A stretch of DNA of 64,000 nucleotides from Blastocatellia bacterium (GTDB taxonomy: Bacteria; Acidobacteriota; Blastocatellia; Chloracidobacteriales; JADJPF01). Below the pieces are notes generated by a model. That model was not told the DNA's origin. It did not search any database and saw nothing but the letters and a program-made list of their open reading frames with translations. Made by a program: the position numbers and the translations under genes. The stretch covers positions 62,001 through 126,000 of the forward strand of contig JANWYG010000022.1 in the NCBI GenBank assembly GCA_025057015.1, in the 5' to 3' direction. The first letter of the stretch is position 1. The number at the start of each line of letters is the position of its first letter. This document shows positions 37,287 to 46,789 of the stretch, one piece after another.

Positions 37287-40183
37287 CAGAAAGTACGTCC
37301 TACGGTTAAGCGAATAGTACGCTTTTGCTCTAGGAATATCTGTGTTGGGTCATCTAGGTTTGTTTTTGCGTTCGGGTTATAGGCGAAGATCAGGCGGAAA
37401 GGGACGCCGACAACTGGCATCAGCAGCCTTAGTTCTAGGCCTACTGAGGTTCGGAAGTTGCGGGCAATGCCACCGAGGTCATCGGACAATCTGACTAAGG
37501 TCGAGCGAGTGACTTTGCCAGCTATAGTAGCATAGCGGAAACCTTTTGGCAGTGCACCTGGCGGCGTTTCTGGTGTACGTGCTTTGTCGATTTCTTTCTG
37601 TTTGGCTATGTATCCTCTAGGATTAAGGACTATCTGTGGATTGATTATTTCGTCGAGGGTAGGAGAAAGAAGGATCTCGTCTTTCATAGAGGCAAGGTTG
37701 AATGCTGTACCGGCATCAGCGAAGGCGGCTATCGAAAACGGACCTGCGAGGGGTATGCGGTATTCTATGTTATAGAGCAGTTGGGTATCTGCTCCTATGG
37801 GGGTATATATTGGCCTACCGGAAGTATTGGTGATCTTGTCGGTATAGGTAAACTGGTCTAGTACTGATTGGCGCACTCCCCTGAATCTTTGTTTACCTCT
37901 GATTACGGGGAGCTTTCTACCGGTCAGGAAATCTTGAGCGCGCACCTCGCGGGTGGTTATGCGGGGGATGAGCTCTGCTATGGGCGAGATGGAGCGTATG
38001 TTATACCCTCGTAATGTGTCTTCGCCGCCTAGGAAGAAACGGTTGAAGATAGGAATTCCTCCGACGAAGGCGAGTGAGTCTGAGGACGGCGACCTGCCGA
38101 AAGAGTTGAGGTATTCGAACAAGAGGCGCATGCCGAGCACGTGAGGCTTTTCGCGCTCGCGGCTGAACACAGGACGGAAGTGTTTAAACTCGAAGCTGGG
38201 ATATATAAGTTTGACATCTCCACCTAGGCCGCTGAAGTTCATCGAGAATGCTAGGCTTGTTCCGTTGGTGGGATCTAGAGGGCTATTGATGGTGTTATAG
38301 ACTATAGAGCCTATTATGGTGCTGGTGGTGATATCTGGCTGGTTAAAAGTTACGGGGATGTCGTTGTCTGGATTAGAGTCGCGGTTGACTGGTGGATCAG
38401 TCACGCTTGAGGAGCTGAAAGAATATCCTAGCGACACGCGTGTAAATCGGGTGTACTTGAGATACTTTTTAGTGAACAGCGTAAGAGGTGCAGCTGCAGA
38501 GATGCTGAAACCGGTCGAATCGCGGGTAAACAGGGAGTCGCTATCAAACGCACCACCGAAGAACCCTGTGCCAAAGCCACCACCTGGCACGAAGCCTAAA
38601 GCATTGAGTCCTCCGCCAAAGAATAGGAACTTGCTGGAAAAGAAGGAAACACCTAAGCTGATAGGGCGGCCTTTCAGATAAGGCTCAGTGAAACTCAGCG
38701 AGATGTTGCGTTGCCGATTGCCTGCGGCAATGTCTACGCCTACAGATTCGCCGTAACCGAATAGGTTGTTGGTTGAGTAACTGATGCCTATGAAACTACC
38801 TCCTATGCCTGAGACGCCGCCAGTGAATGAGATCTGTTGTCTTCCCTTCTCTTTAACGTTTATGTCTATGTCCACGTAGCCGTTGCGTTCGTCGGTACGA
38901 AACTGAACATCTTCTTCTTTAATTTCTTCGAAGTAGCCTAGTTGGTTGAGGCGTAGGCGGCTCAGATCGAACAATTCTTGATTGTATATCTCGCCTTCAT
39001 TGACAAGTATTTCACGTCGGAGAACGTGATCTCTGGTGATGGAATTTCCTTTAAACTCTATACGTCGGACGGTAAAGGGCTTACCTTCTTCTATGATGAT
39101 CGTAAAGTCAACGGTGTTATCGGCTTCGTTAAACGACTGGCTTAGGTCGGTAGTAGCTTGGATGTAGCCTGACCGACCGTAAAGCTTTCGTAGTCTCTCG
39201 AAGACTCCTTCGCGAATAACTTTCGACGAAGCGATGTCGCCTGTACGCATGCCTGTTACGGCTAAAATCTGCTCTTCTGTAAAGAGCGTGTTACCTTCTG
39301 TCGTTATCTTGCCAAACCTATACTGCTTGCCTTCCTTTATCGGAATCTTAATCTTTATTCCCTCACCTCTACGTCCGAAGATAGGTATAGGCAGGCCTAC
39401 TTCGCCTATTTCTTCTACTTGAGGCTCGCCTATTTGAGGGCGAATATATCCTTTTTCGCCCATGTAAATGCGGACGCGTTGCAGATCTTCGTCGAGTTTA
39501 CGTTTGTCATAAATGTCCTTCGAGGTGAAGATTGTAAGAAAGCTTGATTGTTTGACGAGCTTCATAGCCCGTCGCAACTGTCTATCTGAGAAGACTTCAT
39601 TACCTTCAAACTCTATCTTACTTACTCGCACGCGGCGGCCTTCGTTTACGACGAAGTTAATAGCTACGGTAGTAGCTGATATATCTTCTACCTGCGGGTC
39701 AATCTGTGCGTGCGGTTTACCTCTTTCGGCGAGCATCTCTGCGAGGATGCGCCGAGCTTGTTCTACAGCGACGGGATCATAGCGCGATTCTTTAGTCACC
39801 TGCACACGTCGCTCTCGGAAGCGCTGAATTATGTCTGATTCTTGAATTGATTTGAGTCCTTCATAGGTAATATCTCGTATAATAGGACGTTCTTTAACAT
39901 AGAAGATTACTATGACTCCACCGCGAGGCCCTTCTTCGATATAGACTCGACTCTCGAACTCATCGAAATAGCCTTGAGCTAGTATTGCTTGATAATCGCG
40001 TTGTACTTGTTGTTCGCTGTAGATGTCGTCTTTTTTGGTTTGGATGTAGAGTTTGATAGTATCTGTGGGAACAGAGCGATTGCCACGAATATCTACATTT
40101 TCTACTATGCGGACGTCTTGTGCGCTTATTTCTAGCGGCACAAGCAAGAATAAAACTAGGAATAACCGAGCCAACAATTTCAT
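37286..40183 (-). CDS. bamA: Outer membrane protein assembly factor BamA
   Basis: 965 residues from ATG 40183. A signal peptide (1-22, ending EISAQ) precedes five POTRA domains (about 25-430) and an Omp85 barrel. The VRRIEFKGN-like POTRA turns, the LRGYNIRSISP lid-lock-like motif and the aromatic C-terminus (LTVGRTF) mark the family. It is longer than E. coli BamA (about 810), mostly from insertions in the barrel, including a Gly/Phe-rich loop near GGGLNALGFVPGGGFGTGFF. A longer frame to 40264 lacks a signal peptide at its start and was rejected. The skp-like gene follows, coupled. Confidence 0.95.
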   Translation of the reverse strand: MKLLARLFLVLFLLVPLEISAQDVRIVENVDIRGNRSVPTDTIKLYIQTKKDDIYSEQQVQRDYQAILAQGYFDEFESRVYIEEGPRGGVIVIFYVKERPIIRDITYEGLKSIQESDIIQRFRERRVQVTKESRYDPVAVEQARRILAEMLAERGKPHAQIDPQVEDISATTVAINFVVNEGRRVRVSKIEFEGNEVFSDRQLRRAMKLVKQSSFLTIFTSKDIYDKRKLDEDLQRVRIYMGEKGYIRPQIGEPQVEEIGEVGLPIPIFGRRGEGIKIKIPIKEGKQYRFGKITTEGNTLFTEEQILAVTGMRTGDIASSKVIREGVFERLRKLYGRSGYIQATTDLSQSFNEADNTVDFTIIIEEGKPFTVRRIEFKGNSITRDHVLRREILVNEGEIYNQELFDLSRLRLNQLGYFEEIKEEDVQFRTDERNGYVDIDINVKEKGRQQISFTGGVSGIGGSFIGISYSTNNLFGYGESVGVDIAAGNRQRNISLSFTEPYLKGRPISLGVSFFSSKFLFFGGGLNALGFVPGGGFGTGFFGGAFDSDSLFTRDSTGFSISAAAPLTLFTKKYLKYTRFTRVSLGYSFSSSSVTDPPVNRDSNPDNDIPVTFNQPDITTSTIIGSIVYNTINSPLDPTNGTSLAFSMNFSGLGGDVKLIYPSFEFKHFRPVFSREREKPHVLGMRLLFEYLNSFGRSPSSDSLAFVGGIPIFNRFFLGGEDTLRGYNIRSISPIAELIPRITTREVRAQDFLTGRKLPVIRGKQRFRGVRQSVLDQFTYTDKITNTSGRPIYTPIGADTQLLYNIEYRIPLAGPFSIAAFADAGTAFNLASMKDEILLSPTLDEIINPQIVLNPRGYIAKQKEIDKARTPETPPGALPKGFRYATIAGKVTRSTLVRLSDDLGGIARNFRTSVGLELRLLMPVVGVPFRLIFAYNPNAKTNLDDPTQIFLEQKRTIRLTVGRTF

Positions 40184-40275
40184 GATATACGAATTATTGC
40201 TTGTATTTTGCTTACAGCTTAAACCGAGAAATTGAATTCTAGTTAGTAGATGAGTCAAAAGCAAGTTTTGGAGGC

Positions 40276-41274
40276 CTACTTAGCCATGTAGTCAGTGACC
40301 TTTATCTCGCCGCTTACTATCTTTTGCTTAGCTTGTTCTAGCTCAGCGAGTAGCTCGTCTGAGATAAGGTGTTTGTTATATTGGTCTAGTGCGAAGCCGA
40401 CGCCGTCGTTTTCTAGACCATAGAGGTGAACACCTCCTTTGAAACGTCCTTGTACAACTTCTTTAACAGTGTTATATACGGCAACGTCGACGCGTTTTAT
40501 CATGCTGGTAAGGATGAAGCCAGGCTTAATCCAGTTTTGGTTCGAATCGACACCTATGGCGAGCTTACCGCTTTCTTCTGCTGCATCGAAGACACCCAAG
40601 CCTGAGTTACCTGCAGCCTGAAAGATCACATCGCATCCTTTATCTATTTGGCTTTTTGCAAGCTCCTTGCCTTTCGAGGGGTTGTTCCAGGCGGCGTCGG
40701 TAATGCCTACGAAGTTAGGAATAACCTGTATATCTGGGCGGACGAAGCGAGCACCTTCTTCATAGCCTACGAGAAACTTATGTATGAGCGGAATGTCCAT
40801 ACCGCCGACAAATCCTATTTTTCCAGTCTTTGAGGTGCGAGCTGCGATCATTCCCACCAGGAAAGAACCTTCATGTTCTTTGAAGACGAGAGAGGCTACG
40901 TTTGGTAGCGGAATATGCGAGTCTATTATAGCGAAGCGCAGATCTGGATAATCACGGGCTACGCTTTCGACGAGCGGTGATTGAGCAAATCCGACACCGA
41001 TGATAAGGTCGTAATTGCGTTCAGCAAAAGCTCGCAGGCAAGGTTCTATGGAGGTAGGATCACCAGGTTCTACATCTCTGAGGAGTATACCTAGTTCTTT
41101 TTTTGCACGCTCTACGCCTTGCCAAGCTGCTGTATTAAAGGATTTATCGTCTTTACCGCCTATATCATAGACTATTCCTACTCGGACTCGACCTTGAGCT
41201 GCTTGCTCGACATCAAGTTTGCAGCAGATGGCTAAAAGCGTCAGCATGCAGAGTAACAGCAGCCAGCATCTCAT
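40276..41274 (-). CDS. BMP family ABC transporter substrate-binding lipoprotein
   Basis: 332 residues. The N-terminal hydrophobic segment ends in LAICC, compatible with a lipobox. The mature part is a periplasmic binding fold of the basic membrane protein (PnrA/Med) family: GIVYDIGGKDDKSFNTAAWQG, GVGFAQSPLV, GFVGGMDIPLIHKF and FQAAGNSGLGVF. Members bind purine nucleosides or similar ligands for ABC import. No permease or ATPase gene adjoins it, so partners lie elsewhere. ATG overlaps the pilT stop by one base. A purine nucleoside role would fit the phosphorylase near the window start, but this is only suggestive. Confidence 0.9.
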   Translation of the reverse strand: MRCWLLLLCMLTLLAICCKLDVEQAAQGRVRVGIVYDIGGKDDKSFNTAAWQGVERAKKELGILLRDVEPGDPTSIEPCLRAFAERNYDLIIGVGFAQSPLVESVARDYPDLRFAIIDSHIPLPNVASLVFKEHEGSFLVGMIAARTSKTGKIGFVGGMDIPLIHKFLVGYEEGARFVRPDIQVIPNFVGITDAAWNNPSKGKELAKSQIDKGCDVIFQAAGNSGLGVFDAAEESGKLAIGVDSNQNWIKPGFILTSMIKRVDVAVYNTVKEVVQGRFKGGVHLYGLENDGVGFALDQYNKHLISDELLAELEQAKQKIVSGEIKVTDYMAK

Positions 41275-42356
41275 TAGCGTCTACCTTCGATGGTTAGCAG
41301 TCGTTCAAATTCAGCGATACTTGAAGCAGCGGCTCTGGCCACCTGCTGCGAGATCTTGCCTTCTTTGTAAAGTTGTAGCAGGTGTTGGTCAAAAGTCTGC
41401 ATACCGTATTGTTCGCGACCGCGTTCCATATGGGCTAACATTTCGCCGGTCTTTTCTGGATTCTTAATACACTCTTGGAGTGTCGTAGTGGTGCGCATTA
41501 TTTCGACTGCCGGAATGCGCCCGTTGCCGCTTTTGTGAGGCAGCAGTCTTAGAGAGATTATAGCTCCTAGGTTTTCTGCTAATCGATATCGTACTGAAAG
41601 ATGTTCTTCGGCGGGATAGAAGCTGAGCAGACGGCCTATGGTCTTGGGAACGTCCGTAGTATGTATAGCACTTATTACGAGGTGACCTGTTTCGGCTGCC
41701 CTAAGCGCTGTGTCGAACGTCTCTGCGTCACGTATTTCGCCTACCATGATTACATCTGGGTCTTGGCGTAACGCTGTACGAAGCGAGTCTTTAAAGGATC
41801 TTGTATCTTGACCGATCTCACGCTGGGTGATGACTGCCTTTTGGTTCTTGTAGAGAAACTCTATCGGATCTTCTATCGTGATGATATGAACCTTACGGCT
41901 GCGGTTTATGTGCTCTATCATAGCAGAGATCGTAGTTGACTTGCCGTTACCGGTAGCTCCGGTAATCAGTACTAAGCCACGTGTGAGGTCAGCTATATCG
42001 GCGAGTACTGGGGGAAGGTTGAGACTTTCGAAGGTGCGTGCTTCTATGGGTATCGCTCTTAGTACTATAGCGAAGGTCCCGCGTTGCTTGAATATATTTG
42101 CTCGGAACCTGCCTGCACCTTCGATGCTGTAGGATACGTCGCGTTCTACAAATTCGTCATATTCTTGCAGTCTTTCTGTTCTGAGGATGATGCGGGCTAT
42201 GTCTAGGGTGTCTGCTGAGGTGAGCACTTCATATTTTACGTCCATAAGAGCACCATTATAGCGAAAGAGAGGAACACTGCCTGCCTGGAAGTGGATGTCA
42301 GATACACCGCTCTTTACGGCCATGGTCAAGATTCGATCCAGGACCTTTTTTTCCAT
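41274..42356 (-). CDS. pilT: PilT family type IV pilus retraction ATPase
   Basis: 360 residues. N-terminal PAS-like domain, then Walker A GATGNGKSTT, the Asp box TIEDPIEF, Walker B DVIMVGEIRDAETF and the His box HLVISAIHTTD. It should hydrolyse ATP to depolymerise type IV pili. The C-terminal AIRAE motif of PilT proper is not obvious (here PAVEIMRTTTT), so it may be a PilT paralogue (PilU-like). It lies downstream of the atp genes and is coupled to the BMP lipoprotein gene. Confidence 0.9.
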   Translation of the reverse strand: MEKKVLDRILTMAVKSGVSDIHFQAGSVPLFRYNGALMDVKYEVLTSADTLDIARIILRTERLQEYDEFVERDVSYSIEGAGRFRANIFKQRGTFAIVLRAIPIEARTFESLNLPPVLADIADLTRGLVLITGATGNGKSTTISAMIEHINRSRKVHIITIEDPIEFLYKNQKAVITQREIGQDTRSFKDSLRTALRQDPDVIMVGEIRDAETFDTALRAAETGHLVISAIHTTDVPKTIGRLLSFYPAEEHLSVRYRLAENLGAIISLRLLPHKSGNGRIPAVEIMRTTTTLQECIKNPEKTGEMLAHMERGREQYGMQTFDQHLLQLYKEGKISQQVARAAASSIAEFERLLTIEGRR

Positions 42357-42431
42357 CTTGTCTACCTTTCGGAAGGGATCTTCTTTGTGTCAAAGAAAAT
42401 AATTTCTCACAAGCGAGTGTTTGCGATCAAG

Positions 42432-42467
42432 AGAAAAGCCGGCTTGCTTGAAACCGCAATACCGGCC
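42432..42467 (-). terminator. Probable terminator of the atpI-atpB-atpE unit
   Basis: Read on the minus strand, GCCGG and CCGGC arms enclose a loop of about 19 nt and are followed by TTTT. It lies about 27 bp after the atpE stop and before pilT. The loop is long, so strength is uncertain. Confidence 0.4.
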
Positions 42468-42493
42468 ATCTAATGACAAACTTTGCGGAGAGA

Positions 42494-42790
42494 TTAAAGT
42501 CCTAGATATGCTGCTAAGAAGGTAAAAAGTACGAGGGTTTCTATCAGGGCTAGACCTAGGATCATGAGCACTTGTATGCGCCCGCCAGCTCCTGGGTTAC
42601 GTGCGGTACTTTCGCAGGCTGCTGCTATGGCGCGGCCGTCTCCTAAGGCTGCGAAGGCTGCAGCTATGGCGACGGCTAAGGCTCCGATTCCTTTGAGAGC
42701 TATATCGCGCTTTTCAGTGCCTTGAGCGGCAGCCGTGCTTACGAATGTAAGCAGCGTAAACAGAGTGGATAAGAGTTTGAGTTTGTTCAT
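42494..42790 (-). CDS. atpE: ATP synthase F0 subunit c
   Basis: 98 residues. A cleavable-looking signal sequence (1-22, ending STAAAQG) precedes the two-helix hairpin. Helix 1 carries LGDGRAIAAACESTARNP (loop with Arg-Asn-Pro, as in subunit c), and helix 2 the ion-binding Glu in LALIETLVLF. The Asp in LGDG and lack of a Gln in helix 1 argue for protons rather than sodium. Length exceeds the usual 75-85 because of the N-terminal extension. The rest of the synthase genes (atpF, H, A, G, D, C) are absent downstream, so the operon is split. Confidence 0.93.
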   Translation of the reverse strand: MNKLKLLSTLFTLLTFVSTAAAQGTEKRDIALKGIGALAVAIAAAFAALGDGRAIAAACESTARNPGAGGRIQVLMILGLALIETLVLFTFLAAYLGL

Positions 42791-42925
42791 TTGACCTCCT
42801 TAAAGTATTGTTGGAGGTAGGCATCGAGCGTCTTATAATTCCTAACACCCGGTATACGCTTGTATCCTCTTACTACAAGGCTCCAGACGGTGTTTGTAAA
42901 GAGATGAAAGTCGCATTTGCCTACC

Positions 42926-43744
42926 TTAGTGAGCATGTTCGTGGCCTTCGTGATCGTCGTGTGGGACAGTTTCACTTAGGTACACGAGAGATAACATAAC
43001 GAAGATGAAAGTTTGTACAAACGCTACGAATACGGCCAAGATAAGTAAGATACTTGGAACGACATATGGCATCAGCGATCCAAAGGCTTCGGCTATCTGC
43101 TCATCAGCAAATATGTTTATGAAAAGACGAACGCTTAGAGTAACTGGTCGGACAAAGTTGCTTACTACTTCTACTATAAAGATCACCGGACCGAGCAGGT
43201 AAAGTAGCGTTCCAGTAAGTCCTCCGGTGAAGTGCTTGAGGTAGTGAAGTCCCTGCTGTTTGAAACCCATGCTGATGTAGTAGATAAAGGAAGTAATACC
43301 GAGGGCTAGTGTAACGTTGATACTTACTGTAGGGGCAAGTAGTCCGGGTACTAGTCCCATGAGGTTTGATATGAGAATAAAGAAGGCGAAACTACCTATG
43401 ACAGGTAAGTGTCTACGGCCGAAGGCTTGACCTACTACTTGGTCTACCATGTCGCGCAGTTGCTGTACGAAGCCTTCTAAGATTTGTTGTCTATTTGAAG
43501 GATTTTCCACAGAGAGCTGCCCGCGAAACAGGTAGGCTCCTACTGTGCATATAAGGAAGGCTATGGATGCCATCACGACGTGTGTTGGGATGGGCATATG
43601 TGGATCGCCATGCCAATTAGGGTCTATCGAGGTCATCACGGCCTTTTGTAGTGAGTAAACTGCCGGGCCTAGTAAGTGATTTACTTGCTCTACTATCCAT
43701 GGAACGTGGTGCTCACCACCGGTTGTCGACTTGGAGAAAAACAT
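42926..43744 (-). CDS. atpB: ATP synthase F0 subunit a
   Basis: 272 residues. About five to six hydrophobic segments; the essential Arg is in TLSVRLFINIFADEQIAE and the downstream helix is FVQTFIFVMLSLVYLSE. It forms the proton half-channels against the c ring. The C-terminus is His-rich (DDHEGHEHAH). The 135 bp between it and atpE carries no supported gene. ATG 43744 starts 1 bp after the atpI stop. Confidence 0.93.
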   Translation of the reverse strand: MFFSKSTTGGEHHVPWIVEQVNHLLGPAVYSLQKAVMTSIDPNWHGDPHMPIPTHVVMASIAFLICTVGAYLFRGQLSVENPSNRQQILEGFVQQLRDMVDQVVGQAFGRRHLPVIGSFAFFILISNLMGLVPGLLAPTVSINVTLALGITSFIYYISMGFKQQGLHYLKHFTGGLTGTLLYLLGPVIFIVEVVSNFVRPVTLSVRLFINIFADEQIAEAFGSLMPYVVPSILLILAVFVAFVQTFIFVMLSLVYLSETVPHDDHEGHEHAH

Positions 43745-43745
43745 A

Positions 43746-44153
43746 TCATCGTTCCTTTTGCAGTAAATAGATCTGTTGTATGCCTTCTATAACTACCGAT
43801 GGCATCAGTGTAAGCAGTCCTATTATGATTCCTATAGCGGAGAGTTGGCCGAACAGCTTTCCAACCGAGAAGATGGTTAAGAAGATCAATAACCAACGCA
43901 GCAGGAACTTTGCAGCTATGGTGTATGATCTAGGGAGCGGTCCGGTATTAGCTGCAAGTTGCAAAATAGTTTCTAATCCGTTGTGCATCCATCTATAGTT
44001 TATGCAGGCAAGCAGGCCGCCGAGTGTTGCGCCTAAAGTCATCTGCCAATCCGCTAAGCAAGCGGTAACGAGCACGAGCAGTATGGAGCTAACGGTTATG
44101 TTTCGCAGTACCCTACGGCCTACTGCCTGTGGTGTTATCGGATAATCGGCCAT
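43746..44153 (-). CDS. atpI: ATP synthase subunit I-like membrane protein
   Basis: 135 residues with four hydrophobic segments (about 20-36, 37-52, 82-100 and 103-122), the layout of the AtpI/Atp1 assembly factors. The GGLLACINYRWM segment at the second helix is typical. Position directly before atpB supports the call, since sequence conservation in this family is low. AtpI is thought to help assemble the c ring or supply Mg2+. Confidence 0.75.
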   Translation of the reverse strand: MADYPITPQAVGRRVLRNITVSSILLVLVTACLADWQMTLGATLGGLLACINYRWMHNGLETILQLAANTGPLPRSYTIAAKFLLRWLLIFLTIFSVGKLFGQLSAIGIIIGLLTLMPSVVIEGIQQIYLLQKER

Positions 44154-44217
44154 AGAAGCGTTACATCATATCCCATGTAATCGTCTTTGTCTACAGGGTG
44201 GCATCTGTTTATAGCGC

Positions 44218-44247
44218 TTGACAAGATCAGCTAAAATCAAATATTCT
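44218..44247 (+). promoter_or_regulatory. Candidate sigma-70 promoter for the rplM-rpsI unit
   Basis: TTGACA at 44218-44223 is followed after 18 bp by TATTCT, a fair -10. It lies about 100 bp upstream of rplM in the gap that also serves the divergent atpI gene. The resulting leader could hold regulation by L13, but no structure was recognised. Confidence 0.45.
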
Positions 44248-44343
44248 TTCGGTTCGCCTTTTTTGCAGGGTCAGGGTAAAGAGTCCTAACTTGCCAAGTA
44301 GCTGGGACAATGCTTGGATTTTTAGGTTGTTTGGAGATTTTCT

Positions 44344-44781
44344 ATGTCAACTACTTTTCCTAGCGGGAAGAATCTGGAGTCGCTGAGAAGGTGGTATGTC
44401 GTCGATGCTACGGGTATGACTGTTGGTCGGCTGGCCTCGCAGGTAGCTAGAATACTGATAGGTAAAAACAAGCCGATATACACGCCGTTTTTGGATATAG
44501 GCGACCATGTGATAGTGGTAAATGCTGAGAAAGTGGTGTTTACTGGCAAAAAGTGGCAGGACAAGGTCTATCGCCATCATACAGGTTGGCCGGGCGGACT
44601 AAAAGAGATTCGCGCCTGTGATATGCTCAAACGGCATCCGGAGAGGATAGTTGAGTATGCCATCAAGGGAATGCTGCCAAAGACACGCCTTGGGCGTGCT
44701 ATGGCAGGCAAGCTGAAGGTGTACGTAGGTCCGGATCATCCGCATCAGGCTCAGCGGCCTCAGAAACTTGAACTGAGATAG
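44344..44781 (+). CDS. rplM: Large ribosomal subunit protein uL13
   Basis: 145 residues. [18 protein letters not shown] opens the domain; [11 protein letters not shown], the [12 protein letters not shown] region and [13 protein letters not shown] are all characteristic. L13 binds 23S rRNA early in 50S assembly. Ribosome site GGAG lies upstream of ATG 44344. rpsI follows after 20 bp, the universal L13-S9 pair. Six of its eight Ile codons are ATA. Confidence 0.97.
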   Translation: MSTTFPSGKNLESLRRWYVVDATGMTVGRLASQVARILIGKNKPIYTPFLDIGDHVIVVNAEKVVFTGKKWQDKVYRHHTGWPGGLKEIRACDMLKRHPERIVEYAIKGMLPKTRLGRAMAGKLKVYVGPDHPHQAQRPQKLELR

Positions 44782-44801
44782 CCGAATAACTGGAGGAGAA
44801 A

Positions 44802-45197
44802 GTGTATTCGCAGCTTCAATACTACGGCACTGGTAGACGAAAAACGGCAGTGGCACGCGTTTTTCTGCGTCAAGGGAATGGGTCGATTGTAGTAAACAAG
44901 AGGCCTTTTGAGGATTACTTTTACAACGAGACCCACAGAATGATCATCCGTCAGCCGTTGCAGTTGACCGATACAACCGGCAAGTTCGATATCTATGTTA
45001 ATGTAAAAGGTGGTGGGATATCGGGTCAAGCAGGGGCAGTACGGCATGGTATTACTAGAGCACTTATAGAGGCGAATCCAGAGTTGCGCCGCAAGTTGAA
45101 GAAGGCTGGGTTTGTTACCAGAGATCCACGGGTTAAAGAACGCAAGAAGTACGGTCAGAAGGGTGCTAGGAAACGCTTTCAGTTCTCTAAGAGGTAA
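44802..45197 (+). CDS. rpsI: Small ribosomal subunit protein uS9
   Basis: 131 residues. [17 protein letters not shown] and the C-terminal [20 protein letters not shown] tail, which reaches into the decoding site, are diagnostic. The start is GTG at 44802, supported by GGAGGA a few bases upstream and by alignment with the family N-terminus; no ATG is suitable. It forms a unit with rplM. Confidence 0.97.
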   Translation: MYSQLQYYGTGRRKTAVARVFLRQGNGSIVVNKRPFEDYFYNETHRMIIRQPLQLTDTTGKFDIYVNVKGGGISGQAGAVRHGITRALIEANPELRRKLKKAGFVTRDPRVKERKKYGQKGARKRFQFSKR

Positions 45198-45283
45198 AAA
45201 CTCAGGCTGCGGAAGCGAGTTGGCGGCGGTCGCTGCTTGGATCCGCAGCTTAGGTCTAAACTCGCACACGACGGGAGGTTACT

Positions 45284-46069
45284 TTGTCTGTAACGGTTAG
45301 CATGAAAGAGCTGCTTGAGGCCGGAGTACACTTTGGCCATCAGGTCAGACATTGGAATCCGAAGATGAAGGACTATATCTTCGGTGAGAGAAACGGAATA
45401 TACATCATAGATCTTCAAAAGACACAGAAGCAGTTCAAGGAAGCAGTCAAGTTCGTCACCCAAGCGGCAGCCGAAGGGAAGACGTTTCTGTTCGTCGGTA
45501 CGAAGCGACAGGCTCAAGAAGCAATAGCGGAAGAAGCGACTCGCTGTAATCAGTTTTATGTCAATCAACGCTGGTTAGGGGGATTGCTTACTAATTTCCA
45601 GACCATACAGCGTTCTATCCGTAGGCTAAAAGAGCTTGAGGCGATGAAGGCTGAAGAGCGTTATGATGGTCTGACAAAGAAGGAGATAATCAAACTCGAA
45701 CGCGAACGAGAGAGCCTGCAGAAGACGCTAGCCGGGATAAAAAACATGACAAAGCTGCCCGATGTCGTCTTCATTATCGATTCCAAGAAGGAAGAAATAG
45801 CTGTAAAGGAAGCGCGTAGATTGGGTATACCGATAGTTGCCATAGTGGATACTAACTGTGATCCGGAAGGAATAGACTATGTTATTCCAGGTAATGATGA
45901 TGCGCTTCGTGCCGTGAGGTTGTTTTCCTCTAAAATCGCCGACGCCATCATTGAGGGTCAGCAGATGGGGATTGGCAAGGAGATCAAGGAAGAAGAGACG
46001 ACAGAGGAGACAAGTAGTTCTTCTTCTGCAGAGGAAAGTGAGCAGATAGAGGAAGAACTTCTCGAGTAA
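45284..46069 (+). CDS. rpsB: Small ribosomal subunit protein uS2
   Basis: 261 residues. [22 protein letters not shown] and the [14 protein letters not shown] and [20 protein letters not shown] segments are typical. The C-terminal tail is acidic and Ser/Glu-rich. TTG at 45284 is favoured as the start because GGGAGG sits about 5 bases upstream; ATG 45302 would give a slightly shorter N-terminus. It heads the rpsB-tsf-pyrH-frr cluster, found in this order in many bacteria. Confidence 0.95.
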   Translation: MSVTVSMKELLEAGVHFGHQVRHWNPKMKDYIFGERNGIYIIDLQKTQKQFKEAVKFVTQAAAEGKTFLFVGTKRQAQEAIAEEATRCNQFYVNQRWLGGLLTNFQTIQRSIRRLKELEAMKAEERYDGLTKKEIIKLERERESLQKTLAGIKNMTKLPDVVFIIDSKKEEIAVKEARRLGIPIVAIVDTNCDPEGIDYVIPGNDDALRAVRLFSSKIADAIIEGQQMGIGKEIKEEETTEETSSSSSAEESEQIEEELLE

Positions 46070-46121
46070 GATCTTGCCCGTTGCGGATGGCACGGGCGAT
46101 TTTTCGATTGGAGGTTTTGTG

Positions 46122-46787
46122 ATGGCTGAAATAAGTGCCAGTGCCGTGAAATCACTACGCGAGAAAACCGGCGCCGGAATGGTCGAGTGTAAGAATGCTC
46201 TTATAGAAGCAAACGGGAATGAAGAAGTTGCTATAGAGATACTGAGGAAACGTGGGTTAGCTAGCGTAAAGAAGAAAGAAGGAAGAATAGCTGCTGAGGG
46301 CATAGTCGGTTCTTACATTCATATGGGTGGAAAAGTAGGCGTACTGGTTGAGGTTAACTGTGAGACTGACTTTGTAGCTCGTAGTGAGGATTTCCAGAAT
46401 TTCGTTAAAGACATAGCTATGCATATCTGTGCTGCAGAACCTAGGTTCGTTTCTAAAGACGAGGTGCCTCAAGACTTGCTCGATAAGGAGCGCGAAATTG
46501 CTCGCGAACAGGCCTTGAGCGATGAAAAGAATAAAAACAAACCGGCTCAGGTGATAGATAAAATAGTAGAAGGGCGCTTAAGTAAGTTCTACTCGGAAGT
46601 TTGCTTGCTTGAACAACCCTTTATCAAAGATCAGTCTTTGACCGTACGTGACCTGCTTAACTCTATGATTGCCAAGATGGGTGAAAACATCAAGATTAGG
46701 CGTTTTGTCAGGTTTAAAATGGGCGAAGGGTTGGACAAGAAGAAGGAGGATTTTGCGAGCGAAGTAGCAGCAGCGCTCAAGCAGTAG
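46122..46787 (+). CDS. tsf: Translation elongation factor Ts
   Basis: 221 residues from ATG 46122, which has GGAGG upstream; the longer TTG frame from 46074 was rejected. The N-terminal domain contains [19 protein letters not shown], and the core has [12 protein letters not shown]. It exchanges GDP for GTP on EF-Tu. Shorter than E. coli Ts (283), as in many other bacteria that lack parts of the second core subdomain. pyrH follows 2 bp after its stop. Confidence 0.96.
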   Translation: MAEISASAVKSLREKTGAGMVECKNALIEANGNEEVAIEILRKRGLASVKKKEGRIAAEGIVGSYIHMGGKVGVLVEVNCETDFVARSEDFQNFVKDIAMHICAAEPRFVSKDEVPQDLLDKEREIAREQALSDEKNKNKPAQVIDKIVEGRLSKFYSEVCLLEQPFIKDQSLTVRDLLNSMIAKMGENIKIRRFVRFKMGEGLDKKKEDFASEVAAALKQ

Positions 46788-46789
46788 AT

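Noticed and set aside
42494-42790. Sodium-specific subunit c
   Set aside because: The Gln in helix 1 that marks sodium types is replaced by Asp (LGDGR), as in proton types; the Thr after the helix 2 Glu alone is not enough.
42787-42975. 62-codon minus-strand frame between atpB and atpE
   Set aside because: It overlaps the atpB 3' end and part of the atpE leader, has no recognisable features, and atpF would be much longer with a membrane helix.
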